DNA from: Datisca glomerata
Taxonomy: Eukaryota > Streptophyta > Magnoliopsida > Cucurbitales > Datiscaceae
DNA length: 64,000 nucleotides
Direction: 5' to 3'
Assembly (NCBI GenBank): GCA_003255025.1
Contig: QANY01011952.1
Coordinates: forward strand, 65,427-129,426
Shown here: positions 23,253 through 34,929 of the stretch, piece after piece
How positions within the stretch are numbered: position 1 is the stretch's first letter
Layout of the letters: every line of letters begins with the position of its first letter
Translations under genes and position numbers: made by a program
Notes under the pieces: model-generated
The model's database searches: none
Seen by the model: only the letters and a program-made list of their open reading frames with translations
What the model was told of the DNA's origin: nothing

Positions 23253-24214
23253 TGAAAAGAAGAAGATGAGAGCAATGAGTCTGAGAGAGAGAGACAGAGA
23301 GAGAGTAAGGAAGCGGTGAAAATGTTTATGGATTAGGGTTAGAGTATTGTGAAATTTTTTTTATATATTGAATATGCGGTTCAGTTTGGTGCATTTTCTT
23401 CATAAAAATCACAGGTCGAACTGAACCGTGGACTTATCACTTATCATGGACCGAACCGAACCGTCTAAAATGTTATGGCCGACCGAACCGCATCGGTTCG
23501 GTCAAATTCATTGGTTTTGGTGGTTTTTCTTACACCCCTAGGTGCCATCACTAAAGTAGTGAAAAGTAAAATTAATGTTCAAATTAATTAATTTTTTATT
23601 TTCTATTTATTATATAATTGAATAAAAGAAATTAATTAATTAATTGATAGATCAATTAAATTTATCAATTAGGATTGATGTACTTGGACACAGTATTGAC
23701 TCTAGGAAGATATATACTTTTTGGCAATAGCAAAGTAAGGGGATTATTTTCGGATATTTACAATATAGGGATATATGTGCAAATTCTGTGGGATGGTAAT
23801 ATGATTGCATCTCTAGCCTTAAACACAGTGTGTGATTATACAGAGCAGAGAATTGAGATTCTTTCCCCTCCCTAACTGTTACAGCCAAAACCAAGAGGGA
23901 GAAGGAAAAAATCGATTGAGATATACTTTTGAATATTTCGAGTGATTGTTGGTGTGAGACTTATTTAAATTCTACGAAGAACGAATAACACAGGATAATC
24001 AATTAGATTTCACCAAGTCATAAAACCTCCGATACAAGAAATGTATAATATTATTTCTATCTCTCCTAATACGTCAATCAATATATGTATGATCATAAAA
24101 AAATTTATATTTAATGTGATTAAATGATTGATGTGAAAGTTTTGTGATTTTTCGTTCACGAATCATTCATGGTTCATTGATTTTTTTCTCAAATTTTAAA
24201 AACTCGATCCAACA
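21347..24214 (+). repeat. 3' LTR of the copia element, split by a hAT insertion
   Basis: The LTR starts TGTTGGAATTGTG after a weak purine stretch and ends CGATCCAACA. It matches the left LTR from about 21484 on. A 1151-bp hAT element interrupts it at 22390-23540. Without the insert the LTR is about 1.7 kb. Confidence 0.85.
22390..23540. mobile_element. Non-autonomous hAT element
   Basis: The left end TAGGGGGTGTAATCGG and the inverted right end TAGGGGTGTAAGAA form the terminal repeats. The flanks GGTGTCAT (22382-22389) and GGTGCCAT (23541-23548) are an 8-bp target duplication with one change, and the left copia LTR has the unsplit site (GGTGTCATCACTAAAG). CGGTTCGG-type repeats lie near both ends. 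No transposase is present. A GA run (23211-23250) lies inside. Confidence 0.88.
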
Positions 24215-27200
24215 GTGAGAAGTAAAGATACTCATGACAACAGTTTGTATTGTCATAGTTGTATTAACATATTTCACAATGGTATAAATAACTACCATTG
24301 TAAAAGGTAATCATTTATGGTAGTCAGAGCATCTAAAGCCTTCATTAATCCAGCTTTGATTGTCATATGCAGCTGGCATAAATTAGTTCCAACATCATCT
24401 CAATCTCTTCGGTTAGAAAGTTTGTAACAAGAAATACAACGTTATATTTAGCTTTGGTTTGGTAGAGGAAAATGTGAGAGGACATAGGGTGTATTGTGCT
24501 TTGGCTTGGTGAGATAGAGATATTGTTTACGTGTGTAATTTATTTTTTGATAGTGAATATATAGTAGAGTTAAGCAATTGCCGAACAAGGAACCACATTA
24601 AAGTTGGTTTGTGTTTCGTTTCATATTTTATTTTCTATCTGTATGTCGTTACAACAATATAATATACACTATGGAGCAATCCACTCATGTTTTCTACTAA
24701 GCTTATTTGATTTTTTGTGACACCCCACTAATTCGAATGAATGAATGTAGTATATAATCTTACACAAAAATAAGATTACAACGCAGTGTGTAAACGGAAT
24801 ATAAAATAAAAAAATTCTTCATGGATTCCTTTTAAATTACAACACAATGTATACATTAGAATATAAAGATGAGATTTACAAAATAAAATAAACTTATAGT
24901 TCCGATAGAATAAGAATAAATGAATAGTATGAACTAGGTTTTGTATCATATGAGTATGAAAGATTAGAAAATAGAAGAATATTGACATGATTTAGAGTTG
25001 TGCATGACCATCTATTTAGAGAAGAAATTCACATTTTTTTATTAAATTACTCTTCACAGAAAATCATTTCAGTGACTTGAATAAAAATGAACTATTTAAC
25101 AAATTTATTTTTTAATGTAGACTAGCCCATTGTTAGTAAATACGAGTATAGTGCATGTATTATACGTGTATTTTTAATTTCTCGAATTGTATGGCCCGTC
25201 CCCGAATTGATATAAAAAATACAAAAAATTCACATATTTTTATCCCTCCCGAATAATACGTGTATAATACAAGATACGTATAAGATGCATGAAAAATACG
25301 CAATAATATATAAATTATAGGGTTTTTGACATGGGTAGCTTTCTTTCATAAGTAATTAGCAACAGTAACCCCTATAAAATAAAAATTACAAATATGACCC
25401 ATCAATTAATGCATCTATCACTACAAAACAAAATATGTTACTTCTCACCATCACTCACACACAAACACACTTCACTGCCAAAACTAACTTCTACACCTAC
25501 GAGCAAAACAGAACGGTGAGAGACCACCGAACAGGACTACAGCCACCGAGATAAGGAGAGTAGCCACCTGATCACCATGAACCACCGTGTCTCTCCACTA
25601 CTGAAACCCACTTCAACCTCCACTCCCGAAACCCACTGCCCCCGCTACAACCTCCGAGCAAAGACTCCAGCCATCGAGACAAGAAGAGCAGTCACTGGAT
25701 CACCGTGAACCACCGTGTCTCCCCACTATCAAAACTCACTCCAACCTCCACTGCTGAAACCCACTACCGGAACCATAAAATATCTTTTTAGTTTTTTTTT
25801 TCTGTTTTCTTAAGCTTGATTTTGTTGTCGCGATAATGAATTTTTTGTTAAAATATTTGTAATTTATAGGAGAATGCTTAGTTTATTACTGTACTTATAT
25901 GATTCTTCTTAATGGTAAAGTTTTGCCTTGCTATATTTTGAATCTGAGAAATTGAAAGGAAAAATATATGACTTTAGCTTATTCCGGATACATAAATTTT
26001 GTTGATGGTAACTCAATAGCATCGGTGTTTCATAAAACTTCACTCAAATTATGTTGATCCTCTTTCAAAATTCTATTTCGGTATGGGTGAGCTTAATTTT
26101 TCATTTTCCATAAGAACTCGACTTAATTTTAAGGCGCCTAGTCAGTTAAGGCAAAACATGGGCAACAAAAGCTTTTGGACTAAAAATGTAGTGAAGATCT
26201 GTCCCTCCCTCCCTCCCTCAAATCATAATTAGTTGTTGACTCTGTTATTTCTCATGATAATAATGTTAACTAATGGTACGACTTTTGTCACATTTCTTAT
26301 TATAAATCCTTTGATCATTCTAGGAATAGGACACTATAATATTCTAACATCATTATGTTGGCATGTAGCAATAATACAATTTATGTATGTGAACAGATGG
26401 TAAAAATAATGTTAATAGATAGTAAAATTAATGTTTATAATACACTTAAAGATCTTGTAGACATCGATTTTAAAAATAATGTCAACGGATAGTAAAAATA
26501 GTGTTTATAGTAGTATATACTTGTAGACATCAGATTTGAATATCAACTAGTTAAATTTTAGAAGATTATGTGTATTAGTAGTTAAATGTTACTTTTTATG
26601 GCTTGTTATGACTTGCAAATGCTTTGGTTGCTCCTATTTAGAAAATAATCTTTATTTCCTCTCCAATTTTAACATCATGCTTTATAAGTATCCTTAGTGT
26701 TACATATCCCTAACCTATATGTCAAAAACTCTACTACAATTTTTCTAACATATAATTAACAAAATATTTTTTGTTGAAGCAATATGAAGATTAATTACAA
26801 CTTATAATTCTATATGTATTATGAGGAAATAAGCAGAAACAAATATGAAATAAAGTCCACTGCATCTCTCGTTAACAAGTGTTTACGAGTCGTAAACATA
26901 TATGTAACCTGAGAAATATTTATTCAAAATAAAAGAGATAGTAAGAGTATGATGCTGATAATTCTCCTATTTCAAAATATTACATAAATTGTCAATGAAA
27001 AAAAAATATAATAGGCAGAAATAAAGTACACAACATCTCCAACTCAATACTTTAAACATATATTTACGACATGTAAACGTTGTTTACCCATACACATTTT
27101 CTATTCAAAATAAAAGAGACATTAAGAGTATGGTGCAAAATTTATCCTTCTTCCAAAAATAAAACAATAAATAAATTATAAAAAAAATTTCAACGAGAAG
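24215..27200. other. AT-rich DNA without recognisable genes
   Basis: Short inverted motifs at 24280-24345 (ACAATGGTATAAATAACTACCATTGT) resemble CACTA subterminal repeats and may belong with the orphan end at 12075. The rest shows no open frame worth calling, apart from the duplication listed separately. Confidence 0.35.
25541..25790. repeat. Imperfect 128-bp tandem duplication
   Basis: AGCCACCGAGATAAGGAGAG at 25541 recurs as AGCCATCGAGACAAGAAGAG at 25669. Both are followed by ATCACC, TGAACCACCGTGTCTC, CCAACCTCCACT-like and GAAACCCACT blocks. Confidence 0.8.
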
Positions 27201-27223
27201 AACTAGCTACTACATTTTTTGTG

Positions 27224-27380
27224 TTCTTGCACGTCCTTTTATTATGACCAAAACTGGCACACGAACCACATTTCACCTAATTCTTTTCACCAACGGATGA
27301 AATCCTCTTCTTTTTAGGCCTCAGAGGTTGACGCCTAACCATGGGTGGTTTAGCAACCTCTTCTTGTACTTCACATTGTA
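27224..27380 (-). pseudogene. C-terminal remnant of a Mutator-like (MULE) transposase
   Basis: The minus strand reads PPMVRRQPLRPKKKRISSVG, a stop, then VKCGSCASFGHNKRTCKNTK. A basic proline-rich linker followed by a CX2CX4HX4C zinc knuckle is the usual end of plant MULE transposases. Only this tail is left, so it is a relic. A related host gene with the same knuckle is possible but less likely given the in-frame stop. Confidence 0.6.
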
Positions 27381-27972
27381 AATTTCACTCAAAATTATTT
27401 CCAACGAGATTAATGTTTGAAGAGATTGCTGTAAATATTTTATTCTTAAAGTAATACATATAGGGATAAAATGACATGAATTTTAGCAGTTACCGTATAA
27501 ACACTTCCAAAATCAACAAAATTGATACGATTGAACACCAAAAATTCTTTTATATTTTATCAACTTAATATATATGCGCTCATTAAATTTGACACTTATA
27601 GACTTACCTACCTCAGCATAAAATAAAGATAAGTTATTAAATTAGTATAAATATATCTATTGCCCAAGAATACCAATTATGAATCCTACATGTCTAAACC
27701 TAGCTAAAATGACTAATTTATATATTAAAATATGAATAAAATCACATAGACAATATGAATACGTGATAGACAATAAAAATCTAGCTAATAAGACAAGTTT
27801 ATATATTAAAATATGAATAAAATCACATTGTCAAAATTAATCTGTGATAGATAAAGAAAGAATGACAAACACATACATCTTTATGCAATTCCAAACGAAG
27901 TCTAATATTGAAACCGTAGAAATATAGATACCGAATCACCAATTAAAGGTATTACAGTAGCTCGCCTAATAG

Positions 27973-27975
<3 letters not shown>

Positions 27976-28005
<30 letters not shown>

Positions 28006-28026
28006 NAGAGAGAGAGAGAGAGAGAC
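27976..28026. repeat. (TA)n and (GA)n microsatellite with an undetermined base
   Basis: A TA run is followed by N at 28006 and a GA run. Length is unreliable here. Confidence 0.95.
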
Positions 28027-28496
28027 AAAGTCACGTAATAAGTACATTAATTGATCAAATTTTACTGAAACTTACTAGTGAGGATGAAATCAGAGGAGAT
28101 GTCGATTAAATGGAGGGTAAAATATGTGGAGGAAAATTCCACTCAAATTTGTTTCCAACGTGATAAAATGTTATAGAATAGAAGGAAAATTGTGAAAACA
28201 TTGAAATCTTCGAACTGTAAATTTGATTGAAAATACTCAAGAAATATTCATGGTGGAGGTTGAAGAAGATGGTTAATGTGAATGATGGTTAATGCCCTAT
28301 TTAGTTTTTATTTTTAGTAACAGAAAGTAGTTATTAAGAGTAAAATAGTAACTTCAATATAATTCAAAAATATTATATTTAAGTAGGACTATTTTTACAT
28401 AGACTATAATTAAGGGACATTGTTACTAAATATTTTTAGAATACTGCATACTACAATTTCCGTAAATTATAATCCACATTAACTGTAAATATCATC

Positions 28497-28640
28497 ATGT
28501 AGCCCAGTGGCTTGGCTAGTGAATGATCTTCTCTTGGACCAGGTTTGATCCTCCCCACTTTCAACAGATTTTGGTTGTTTTCCTTGTTAAGCATTTTGTT
28601 TTTTTTCCTTTCACCACCTATTTTGATTTTTTTTTCTTTT
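28497..28640 (+). mobile_element. Candidate tRNA-derived SINE
   Basis: TAGCCCAGTGG at 28500-28510 fits the pol III A box and GGTTTGATCCT at 28542-28552 fits the B box, about 32 bases apart. T-rich tracts follow. No target duplication was identified and the ends are approximate. Confidence 0.45.
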
Positions 28641-28699
28641 ATTAAATTTTTTTTCTTTTTTTGAATTATTTTCAATTGTAAGTATTTTAGTTTTTAATA

Positions 28700-29841
28700 A
28701 TTTTAAATGATAATTATTTTATTAGAGTATAATAGTATTATATATCAATTTTATATTGAGTAAAATGGAATAATATATTAATATTATTTATGCATATATT
28801 TTTTCAATGGTACAACATTATTTATCAATTTATTTCAATATTTTATATAATCAAATATTTGATGATTTCTTATCTAATTAATGAAATTATTTAATATTTT
28901 TCAATTGTAATGAATGATTTTTTATCTCTTATCCTATGAATGTTATATATCTTTTTAATTATGATATGTTTATTATCCATATTTTTTATACTGAATTTTT
29001 CAAATGAAAACGTACAGTACACGTTTAATGAATGTATCTAAATTATTACGTATTGTGTATTAATGACAGAAATTTTACTGAATGTTTGATCGTTCAATAT
29101 ATGTATTATACTCACTAAATAATACTCCGTATTTTTTACCATCCCCAAATTAACTAATTGTGGACTACCCACAATTAAAAAGTCTGTCTAAGAGCTATTA
29201 GTAATTACTGACAATTTAAATTTGCTTCATTGCGCATTATTTTTCATATGTATGATACTATGATGATTATAAACCTTCAGAAAAAAGAGCTCTAAAATAT
29301 AAGCAAGAGTCGTTACTTACAGCCAAAATAGTTTATTTTGCTACATTCATAAACTATTTTTAAAAAACTATTAAGGGAAAAATATTTAATTAATTGAATC
29401 TATTTTTAAAAAACTAAACATTGGTTGTAATCAAAAGTCAAACAAATTTGGCAATAATAAGAACTATTTAATTAATTGAATAAACAAAGTTAAGTAACAA
29501 ATTATGGGAAAAACATTTAAGAATATCTCTCTGTTTAAAGCAATTTAAAGAAAAAAAAAGTTTTATATTTTCTATTTTTTAAAACAAATTTTATCTTTGT
29601 TAATACGATGTTAATACATACCATAAATATAAACATTATCTTCCAAAACTTTGGGGGTCACATTACAAGACATAATTTTGGATTTTCTTCATTCTGTAAC
29701 CAAAAGACACGACCTTAATCGAGTCCGAACAGTTGTTTTTGTTAATCTTTCTTAACTTGTTCCACACCAAATTTGATCCATTAAACAATTTTACATTTTT
29801 TTTGGAGATGTGGAAATTATATGTCTTCTTCATGCTATGGT
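28700..29841. other. AT-rich spacer, nothing recognised
   Basis: No frame, repeat match or RNA gene is visible. Confidence 0.3.
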
Positions 29842-29855
29842 TATATATATAATAA
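29842..29855 (+). promoter_or_regulatory. TATA box of the intact Cys-rich peptide gene
   Basis: TATATATATAATAA lies about 65-80 bases before the first ATG, much like the spacing at 1192-1272. Confidence 0.45.
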
Positions 29856-29920
29856 GGTAATATATTTCATAAAAATTCATGGTTATGCACTAAACAATTG
29901 AGGATATTTTTTAAAATAAA

Positions 29921-30256
29921 ATGAAATTTGGAGAAGACATGGATGGAAGTGTTAAAAAGAGAAATATAATAATAGCAAAGATAGTATTTGTAATGCTAAT
30001 CCTAGCCGGAGTTAAAGCAAATGAGAATTTCTTTGGGTCTCCTTTTGATCATGATTCAACATTTGCTGAACTAGATTTAAAATGTTTTAAAGAGTGTGTA
30101 GAAAATTCATTGCTTAGCTGCATCATATTACTTCCTCGTCTTCCCAGCAACCCTTCAAATGATAATAAGATATATGCCAAACTTGATTACTCTCGCCACG
30201 CACATTCCATTGAACATTATTGTATTCCTAAATGCAGTATTATTCATCTAATTTGA
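29921..30256 (+). CDS. Small secreted cysteine-rich peptide
   Basis: One unbroken frame of 111 residues. The ATG at 29921 is the first; the ATG at 29939 (MDGSVKKRN) gives a more standard signal peptide: a short basic head, the hydrophobic core IIIAKIVFVMLILAG and a likely cut after VKA. The mature part of about 80 residues has five Cys: LKCFKEC (CX3C), then LLSC, and near the end YCIPKC (again CX3C). FAELDLKCFKEC matches FAKINLKCLIEC in the broken gene at 1272-1549. Similar small peptides in plants (thionin-like or hairpinin-like) are secreted and often act in defence or signalling, but I cannot place this one. The odd Cys count suggests a free Cys, a dimer or a lost partner. It has no visible intron. 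Confidence 0.65.
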   Translation: MKFGEDMDGSVKKRNIIIAKIVFVMLILAGVKANENFFGSPFDHDSTFAELDLKCFKECVENSLLSCIILLPRLPSNPSNDNKIYAKLDYSRHAHSIEHYCIPKCSIIHLI

Positions 30257-31478
30257 ATGTCTCTCTCTCATTGTACGTAATTTGGATATGAAAAATAGGC
30301 TGTATTACATGTCGAGTATGACTGTAGAGTGAGATCATGCACTGGTGCTATTGAGTGCAAGTGCATTAGTGTTGATTGTGAGAGTGTGTTCGGTTGGTTG
30401 GTGTAAGTGAGAGATAGTGATGTGTTTTGTATGTTATACTGTGAGTTGTTAGACGTGTTTATTTGTAAGTGTGGGTTCACTCAAATTTAAGATTTTGTAC
30501 TAGAGTCGCGTGGGAGTTCCAACAATTCACAATATTCAGCCAAATTTAACTCAAATGAGACACACTTGTTATATATTAATATATCACTGTTAGCTCATTT
30601 TACATATTAACTCAAGACTGACTACATAAGGAACAAAAAGAAGCTAGACTAAGATATCAAACCGATGACGCTGAAGCGTCCTTATTCCATAGTGTCTTAT
30701 ACTTGATAACTATACGTGAAGAGGAAAGATCAATAGTTGAAAGAAAAGGTCATGGTTGGTTCACAGTTTTTTGGCCTGGAATTCAACAAGCTAGTCCTTT
30801 AGAAACTTGAAAACATCCTGAGGAGAGGAATAGTGAGTGACCAATGGCCTTTAAATTAATCGGGCCATTACAATTAGACAACCAATAGATTAAAGATAAC
30901 TCGGACACTCAATGAATTCATTTGATTAAACAGCAATAAAATTTGATTTTCAATACCAAAAAGTTGTTTCTATAGAAGAAGGAGACGCGTTACCTGCAAA
31001 ATGAAGCACTTTGGACAATCCAGTAGGCTGGTTTCACAGAGAATCATTGCGTTTCAACTGGGTTCTAAATAACAGTATCACTTCTAGGGAGGAAGGGAAT
31101 GGATTCTTAAAATATAAGAGCCTGAAACTCAATCAGCATAATTCTTCCTTTGACCCCATTGTCTTGAATCTTTATATCTTTAAACCCGGTAACATTGTCA
31201 TGTTATTACAGATAGTTTGAAGCTTTAAAAAAAGACTACGGACCTGTTAGAAGCCACAGACAATTAATTAAGAAAACCGGGGATTTGAAAGTTGTTAATT
31301 CAATGCTGGGTATGTATCAAAGTTTCAAAAGAAAGCATAATAACCTACTAATTCAATTCTGAATGCAATGGTAAAAATCATCTCGATTGATTGGGAATTT
31401 ATCTAACGTTCAAATCCTACACAGAAATGGTGGAAGTAAAAAAATTATGTTACCTTTGACTTGTGTCTTCGTTTTATA
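30257..31478. other. Spacer without recognised features
   Basis: Only short frames are visible (30268-30480 minus; 31011-31220 plus) and neither resembles a known family. A GT/GA-rich patch lies at 30330-30480. The part from about 30985 may be the 3' flank of the CCCH gene. Confidence 0.3.
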
Positions 31479-32737
31479 TCACATCTCAACTTCGCTTGGC
31501 CAGTCATGAAGAAAGGCGACATCCTCAAGCCAGTCTGCGTAAATGCGACTGTTCTGAAATTTATCTGAGTTGAATATGCTCTTCATACCCTGCACTTGAT
31601 GCTCACAGCTACTCCCAGATTTTGTTTTGCTTGTCAATGCACCCTTGGCAGAAGTAAAAGTTGTTGAAGAAGTATTCTTTATATTCCTCTGTTCCAATCC
31701 CTATGCACCGCAGTAAGTTTCCGTAGTTCTGCAAATGAAATGCCAACTACTTCATACAACTCAAAATAATGAAAGTTTTATTATGCCTTTCCGATTATTG
31801 AAGTGCCTTATCAATTTAGATTTTATCTTCGCAACTGATTCATCAGTCACTAGTGAGTTTGCAACCAAAATGACAACACTATCAGGTTAGACGTAGAGTT
31901 CCATATCTCTCTCTTATTAACCCGATAGCTTACCCATCTGATGTGGGACAAGAATCCATTACTTTTTCTAATACCTCAGTCACTGGTTAAAGTTAAACTA
32001 GAGGCCAATCTACCAGAGAAAGACTTGCTTACAGTTTTCTATATTTCATGACCAGATTCGGCGGACGCACAATTATATTCTTAGTGATTAGCTATATTTT
32101 CCCTTTAGGATCTGATCCAAGGTGCAGTGAAGACTAGATGCGCTGAAAGTTTAGTCTTTGGATCCTCCGAGGCAGAGGCAGTTGGCTCGTTTGGGTGATC
32201 TGATCAGATCTGAAAGACTCAGATTAAGGTCAACTGAAAAAGTAAAGAAAAAAAAAATAATTTTTTAATACAGTTATATTAGCCGTCCAGATCTGATTGG
32301 ATTACGTACCGAAACCAAATTGCCTCTGTCTAGGAAACTCAACCGTGGAGAATCTCCGTCCGAAAGTTTACCATTCTCATCATAGATGATCAGAAAGATC
32401 AGAGGAAGTGACAGTCATACTATTTCTGGAAAAAAGAATACGTTGACTTCAAAACAAAAGAATCAACACCAACATATTAAGGCTACCTGCTTGTCCATGA
32501 GCAAACCACATGTCTTCCTGTATGGACAATCACCAGTCATCTGCCAATTGTGGCAGAGCCATGTTTTCAGATGCATGAGCTTTGGATTAATCCTTTGAGC
32601 TGGAATTGCTGGTTTCATAAACCTCTTGCCTTCCAGTTGATTAAACTCCAGTCTGGGAGACACCATAGCTCCAGTAGATACGTTATCCACTAGGTAATTC
32701 TCCCTTACATAGAAATCTTTTGCTTCATTCTCTTGGG
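31479..32737 (-). pseudogene. CCCH zinc-finger protein gene remnant, cut by a copia LTR
   Basis: The minus-strand frame is open from the LTR edge at 32737 and reads ENEAKDFYVRENYLVDN, EFNQLEGKRFMKPAIPAQR, then KTWLCHNWQMTGDCPYRKTC. The spacing CX8CX5C fits a CCCH finger, but CGLLM replaces the expected CX3H. A possible donor (CAGGTAGCC) follows at about 32484-32492. A later exon (31479-31697), after an acceptor near 31725, ends in SRIYADWLEDVAFLHDWPSE and a stop, which resembles the C-terminus of plant CCCH proteins. CCCH proteins of this kind bind RNA. The 5' part is absent: the copia LTR begins at 32738. The exons also need a frame change to join. It is either a host gene split by the retroelement or a captured fragment. 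Confidence 0.6.
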
Positions 32738-33560
32738 TGTTGGAAAAGTTTGAGAAATTAAAAGGAAAATAAAAGGAACAAGTGGTGTAGGAAGTTGTCC
32801 GAAAAAAGTTGAAAGAAACTCGTGGGTTTATAAACCCAACACAAGTGCCTTGAGCTAAACCTCAAGGGGCACTCCACATTTTGTGAGAAATGGAGGACTT
32901 AGATGGCATATAGTCATCTCCACAAGTGCGCCGCAGCCATCTGGCTCGACTTGGTAGAGATTGGCTTGGCTCGGTCTGGTCCGGATGAAAGATTAATTTT
33001 TTGTTGAAATTTTATCTTATTTTTCTTGGAGAGCAAGACTTTGAATCTGTCAAAGCAGTTAGCCTCAATGAACAATCTCCCAGCTTCGTGCAACCTCTTA
33101 TATGCATCTCATCTGCACGATTTTGAACTGCATTGCTTGCAGTTCAAGCAGTCCCCCTCTATAAATAGAGGTGCTAGACAGAGAGTAGGTACATCAATTT
33201 TTGACATACTGCTTATACTTCTGCATACTGCATACACTGTTATTCTGCCCTTTTCATTTTCCATCTTTGAGTCTGAGAAAGAGAAAATATTGTTAGTTAA
33301 GATAGAGATTGAGAGACTAGTTAGTGTCTAAAATATGAGATTGTGTATCCTGGAGAGACAATCGTCGTAGTTTCCAAGCACCGTGTGAAGGACGAATACT
33401 GTCTTTAGAATACTGCATTCGTGCAATCCTCAATCTATTTTCTTCAACATTCATCATTTAATTTCAGTTGTTTTTGTTATCATTATTTTCATCATTCATT
33501 TCTTTGTAATTGTTGTCATTTATTTCCGTTGTAATCATTCACTGTTTGAATTTTAACTTT
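32738..33560 (+). repeat. LTR 1 of the tandem copia pair
   Basis: Starts TGTTGGAAAAGTTTGAG. It carries CTATAAATAG at 33160-33170 as the likely TATA box. It aligns with LTR 2 and LTR 3. The 3' boundary is uncertain by about 15 bases because homology runs to the gag ATG. Confidence 0.82.
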
Positions 33561-33571
33561 AATTTTGGTTT

Positions 33572-34440
33572 ATGCAAAATTCATGCTCCATTTCCATCAA
33601 CAATCTAAAGACAGTATTGGTGGAGCCAACCGTTGTAATGAAAACCGTGCATGCTGAGAAACCAAAAAATTCAAAGGCAAAGATTTTAAGCGTTGGCAAC
33701 AAAACATGGTATTTTATCTCACCGCCCTGAACCTTGCGCATCTGCTGAAGGAGGACTACACTGTCACACTGAAGGAGAAACAAACTAAGGAGACCGAGTC
33801 TGCGAAGGAAGCATGGATGCACTCTGATTTTCTCTGCCGTAATTATATTCTTAATGGTCTTATAGACACTCTCTATAACGTCTACTCGTCGCTAAGAACA
33901 ACCAAGGAATTAGGGCAAGCCTTGGAAAAGAAGTACAAGATCGAGGATGCTGGCACGGGGAAATTCATCGTTGGGAAGCTTCTGAAGTATTAAATGGACG
34001 ATAAAAATACTATCATAGACCAAGTGGAGGAGTTGTAAATTATCATTTTGAAAACTGAAAGAATGATCATTAACGAGCCGTTTCAAGTAATTACGATTAT
34101 CGAGAAGCTACCGCCGTCATGGAAGGAGGTCATAAGTTATCTTAAACACAAGTGAAAAGAGTTGAGTACGGAGGATTTGATCGAGAGATTGAGGATCGAT
34201 GAAGATAACCGTAAGAACGATAAAAAGCCAACGTCGGTGACCTAAGGGATGAAAGCCAACGTGGTAAAAGGTGACAAATCCAACCAGCCGAGCAAGAAAA
34301 AGAAGACATCGTTGAGCAGTGCTAAGAAAGGTAATTCTAAAAAATTCATTAAGGGTAGTTGCTGAGTGTGCAGTAAAGCTGGACACAGAGCGAATGACTA
34401 TCGTCACAAAAATGACCAGAATAATGGTTACCACCTCTAG
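33572..34440 (+). pseudogene. gag of copia body A
   Basis: The likely ATG at 33572 starts MQNSCSISIN. Further blocks are VMKTVHAEKPKN, VFYLTALNLAHLLKEDYTVT, KEAWMHSDFLCRNYILNGLI, ALEKKYKIEDAGTGKFIVGK and PPSWKEVISYLKHK. A degenerate zinc knuckle, VCSKAGHRANDYRHKND, ends it near 34400 with its last Cys changed to Tyr. A frameshift near 33700 and stops at 33994, 34036 and elsewhere break the frame. Body B gives the same protein, with its own damage. Confidence 0.82.
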
Positions 34441-34467
34441 AACAGCAACAAAGGGAACCATGCCAAT

Positions 34468-34746
34468 ATGATGGAGATTGATGATCTCCGTGCTATAGTT
34501 TCTGAGATATGTATGGTCACTAACACCAAAGATTGGTGGATTGACATTGGTGCTACGAAGCACGTGTGCAGTGATAATTCTGTATTTTCAGCCTATCAAG
34601 AGGTTGAAAATGGTGAAGTTATCTATATGGGGAATGCCTCAGAGGTTGCTGTAAAGGTAAAAGGAAAGCTTGTGCTAAAGTTCACCTCCAGGAAACAACT
34701 CACTCTTCTGACGTTCTCCATGTGTCTGAAATTCATAGAAATTTAG
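34468..34746 (+). pseudogene. Protease of copia body A
   Basis: KDWWIDIGATKHVCSDNSVF is the copia protease start; the active-site DSG is DIG here. KVKGKLVLKFTSRKQLTL is the downstream block. Without the DSG the enzyme should be inactive. Body B lacks this region. Confidence 0.8.
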
Positions 34747-34929
34747 TTTCGTGATCTCTTTTATGTAAGAGTAGATTTAAACTTGTGTTTGATTCTGACA
34801 AGTTAATTCTAACTAAGGGAGTGATGTTTGTTTGGAAAGGTTAAAGTTCTAATGGTCTCTTTAAGCTTAATGTGTCTGCTGTAATTTTTACTGCTCTTAA
34901 TGAAAACTATAAATCTTCCATTTATGTCA

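Larger units (their letters stand above)
12154..24214 (+). mobile_element. Ty1/copia LTR retrotransposon with nested CACTA-like and hAT insertions
   Basis: The LTRs at 12154-13897 and 21347-24214 match along most of their length and both end in GATCCAACA. A tRNA-Met-type PBS (TGGTATCA) follows the left LTR. The order gag, integrase, RT, RNase H identifies copia. The zinc knuckle, protease and integrase N-terminus are missing and replaced by a CACTA-like segment (16279-18972). The right LTR is split by a hAT element. The left LTR lacks about the first 135 bases of the right one. The coding region has many stops, so the element is dead. Confidence 0.88.

Noticed and set aside
13378..23894. Minus-strand frames 13378-13581 and 23652-23894 as a gene pair
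   Set aside because: They are the same LTR sequence in the two copia LTRs.
34117..34563. Minus-strand 148-codon hydrophobic frame
   Set aside because: It is antisense to copia gag and protease, with no start context or family match.
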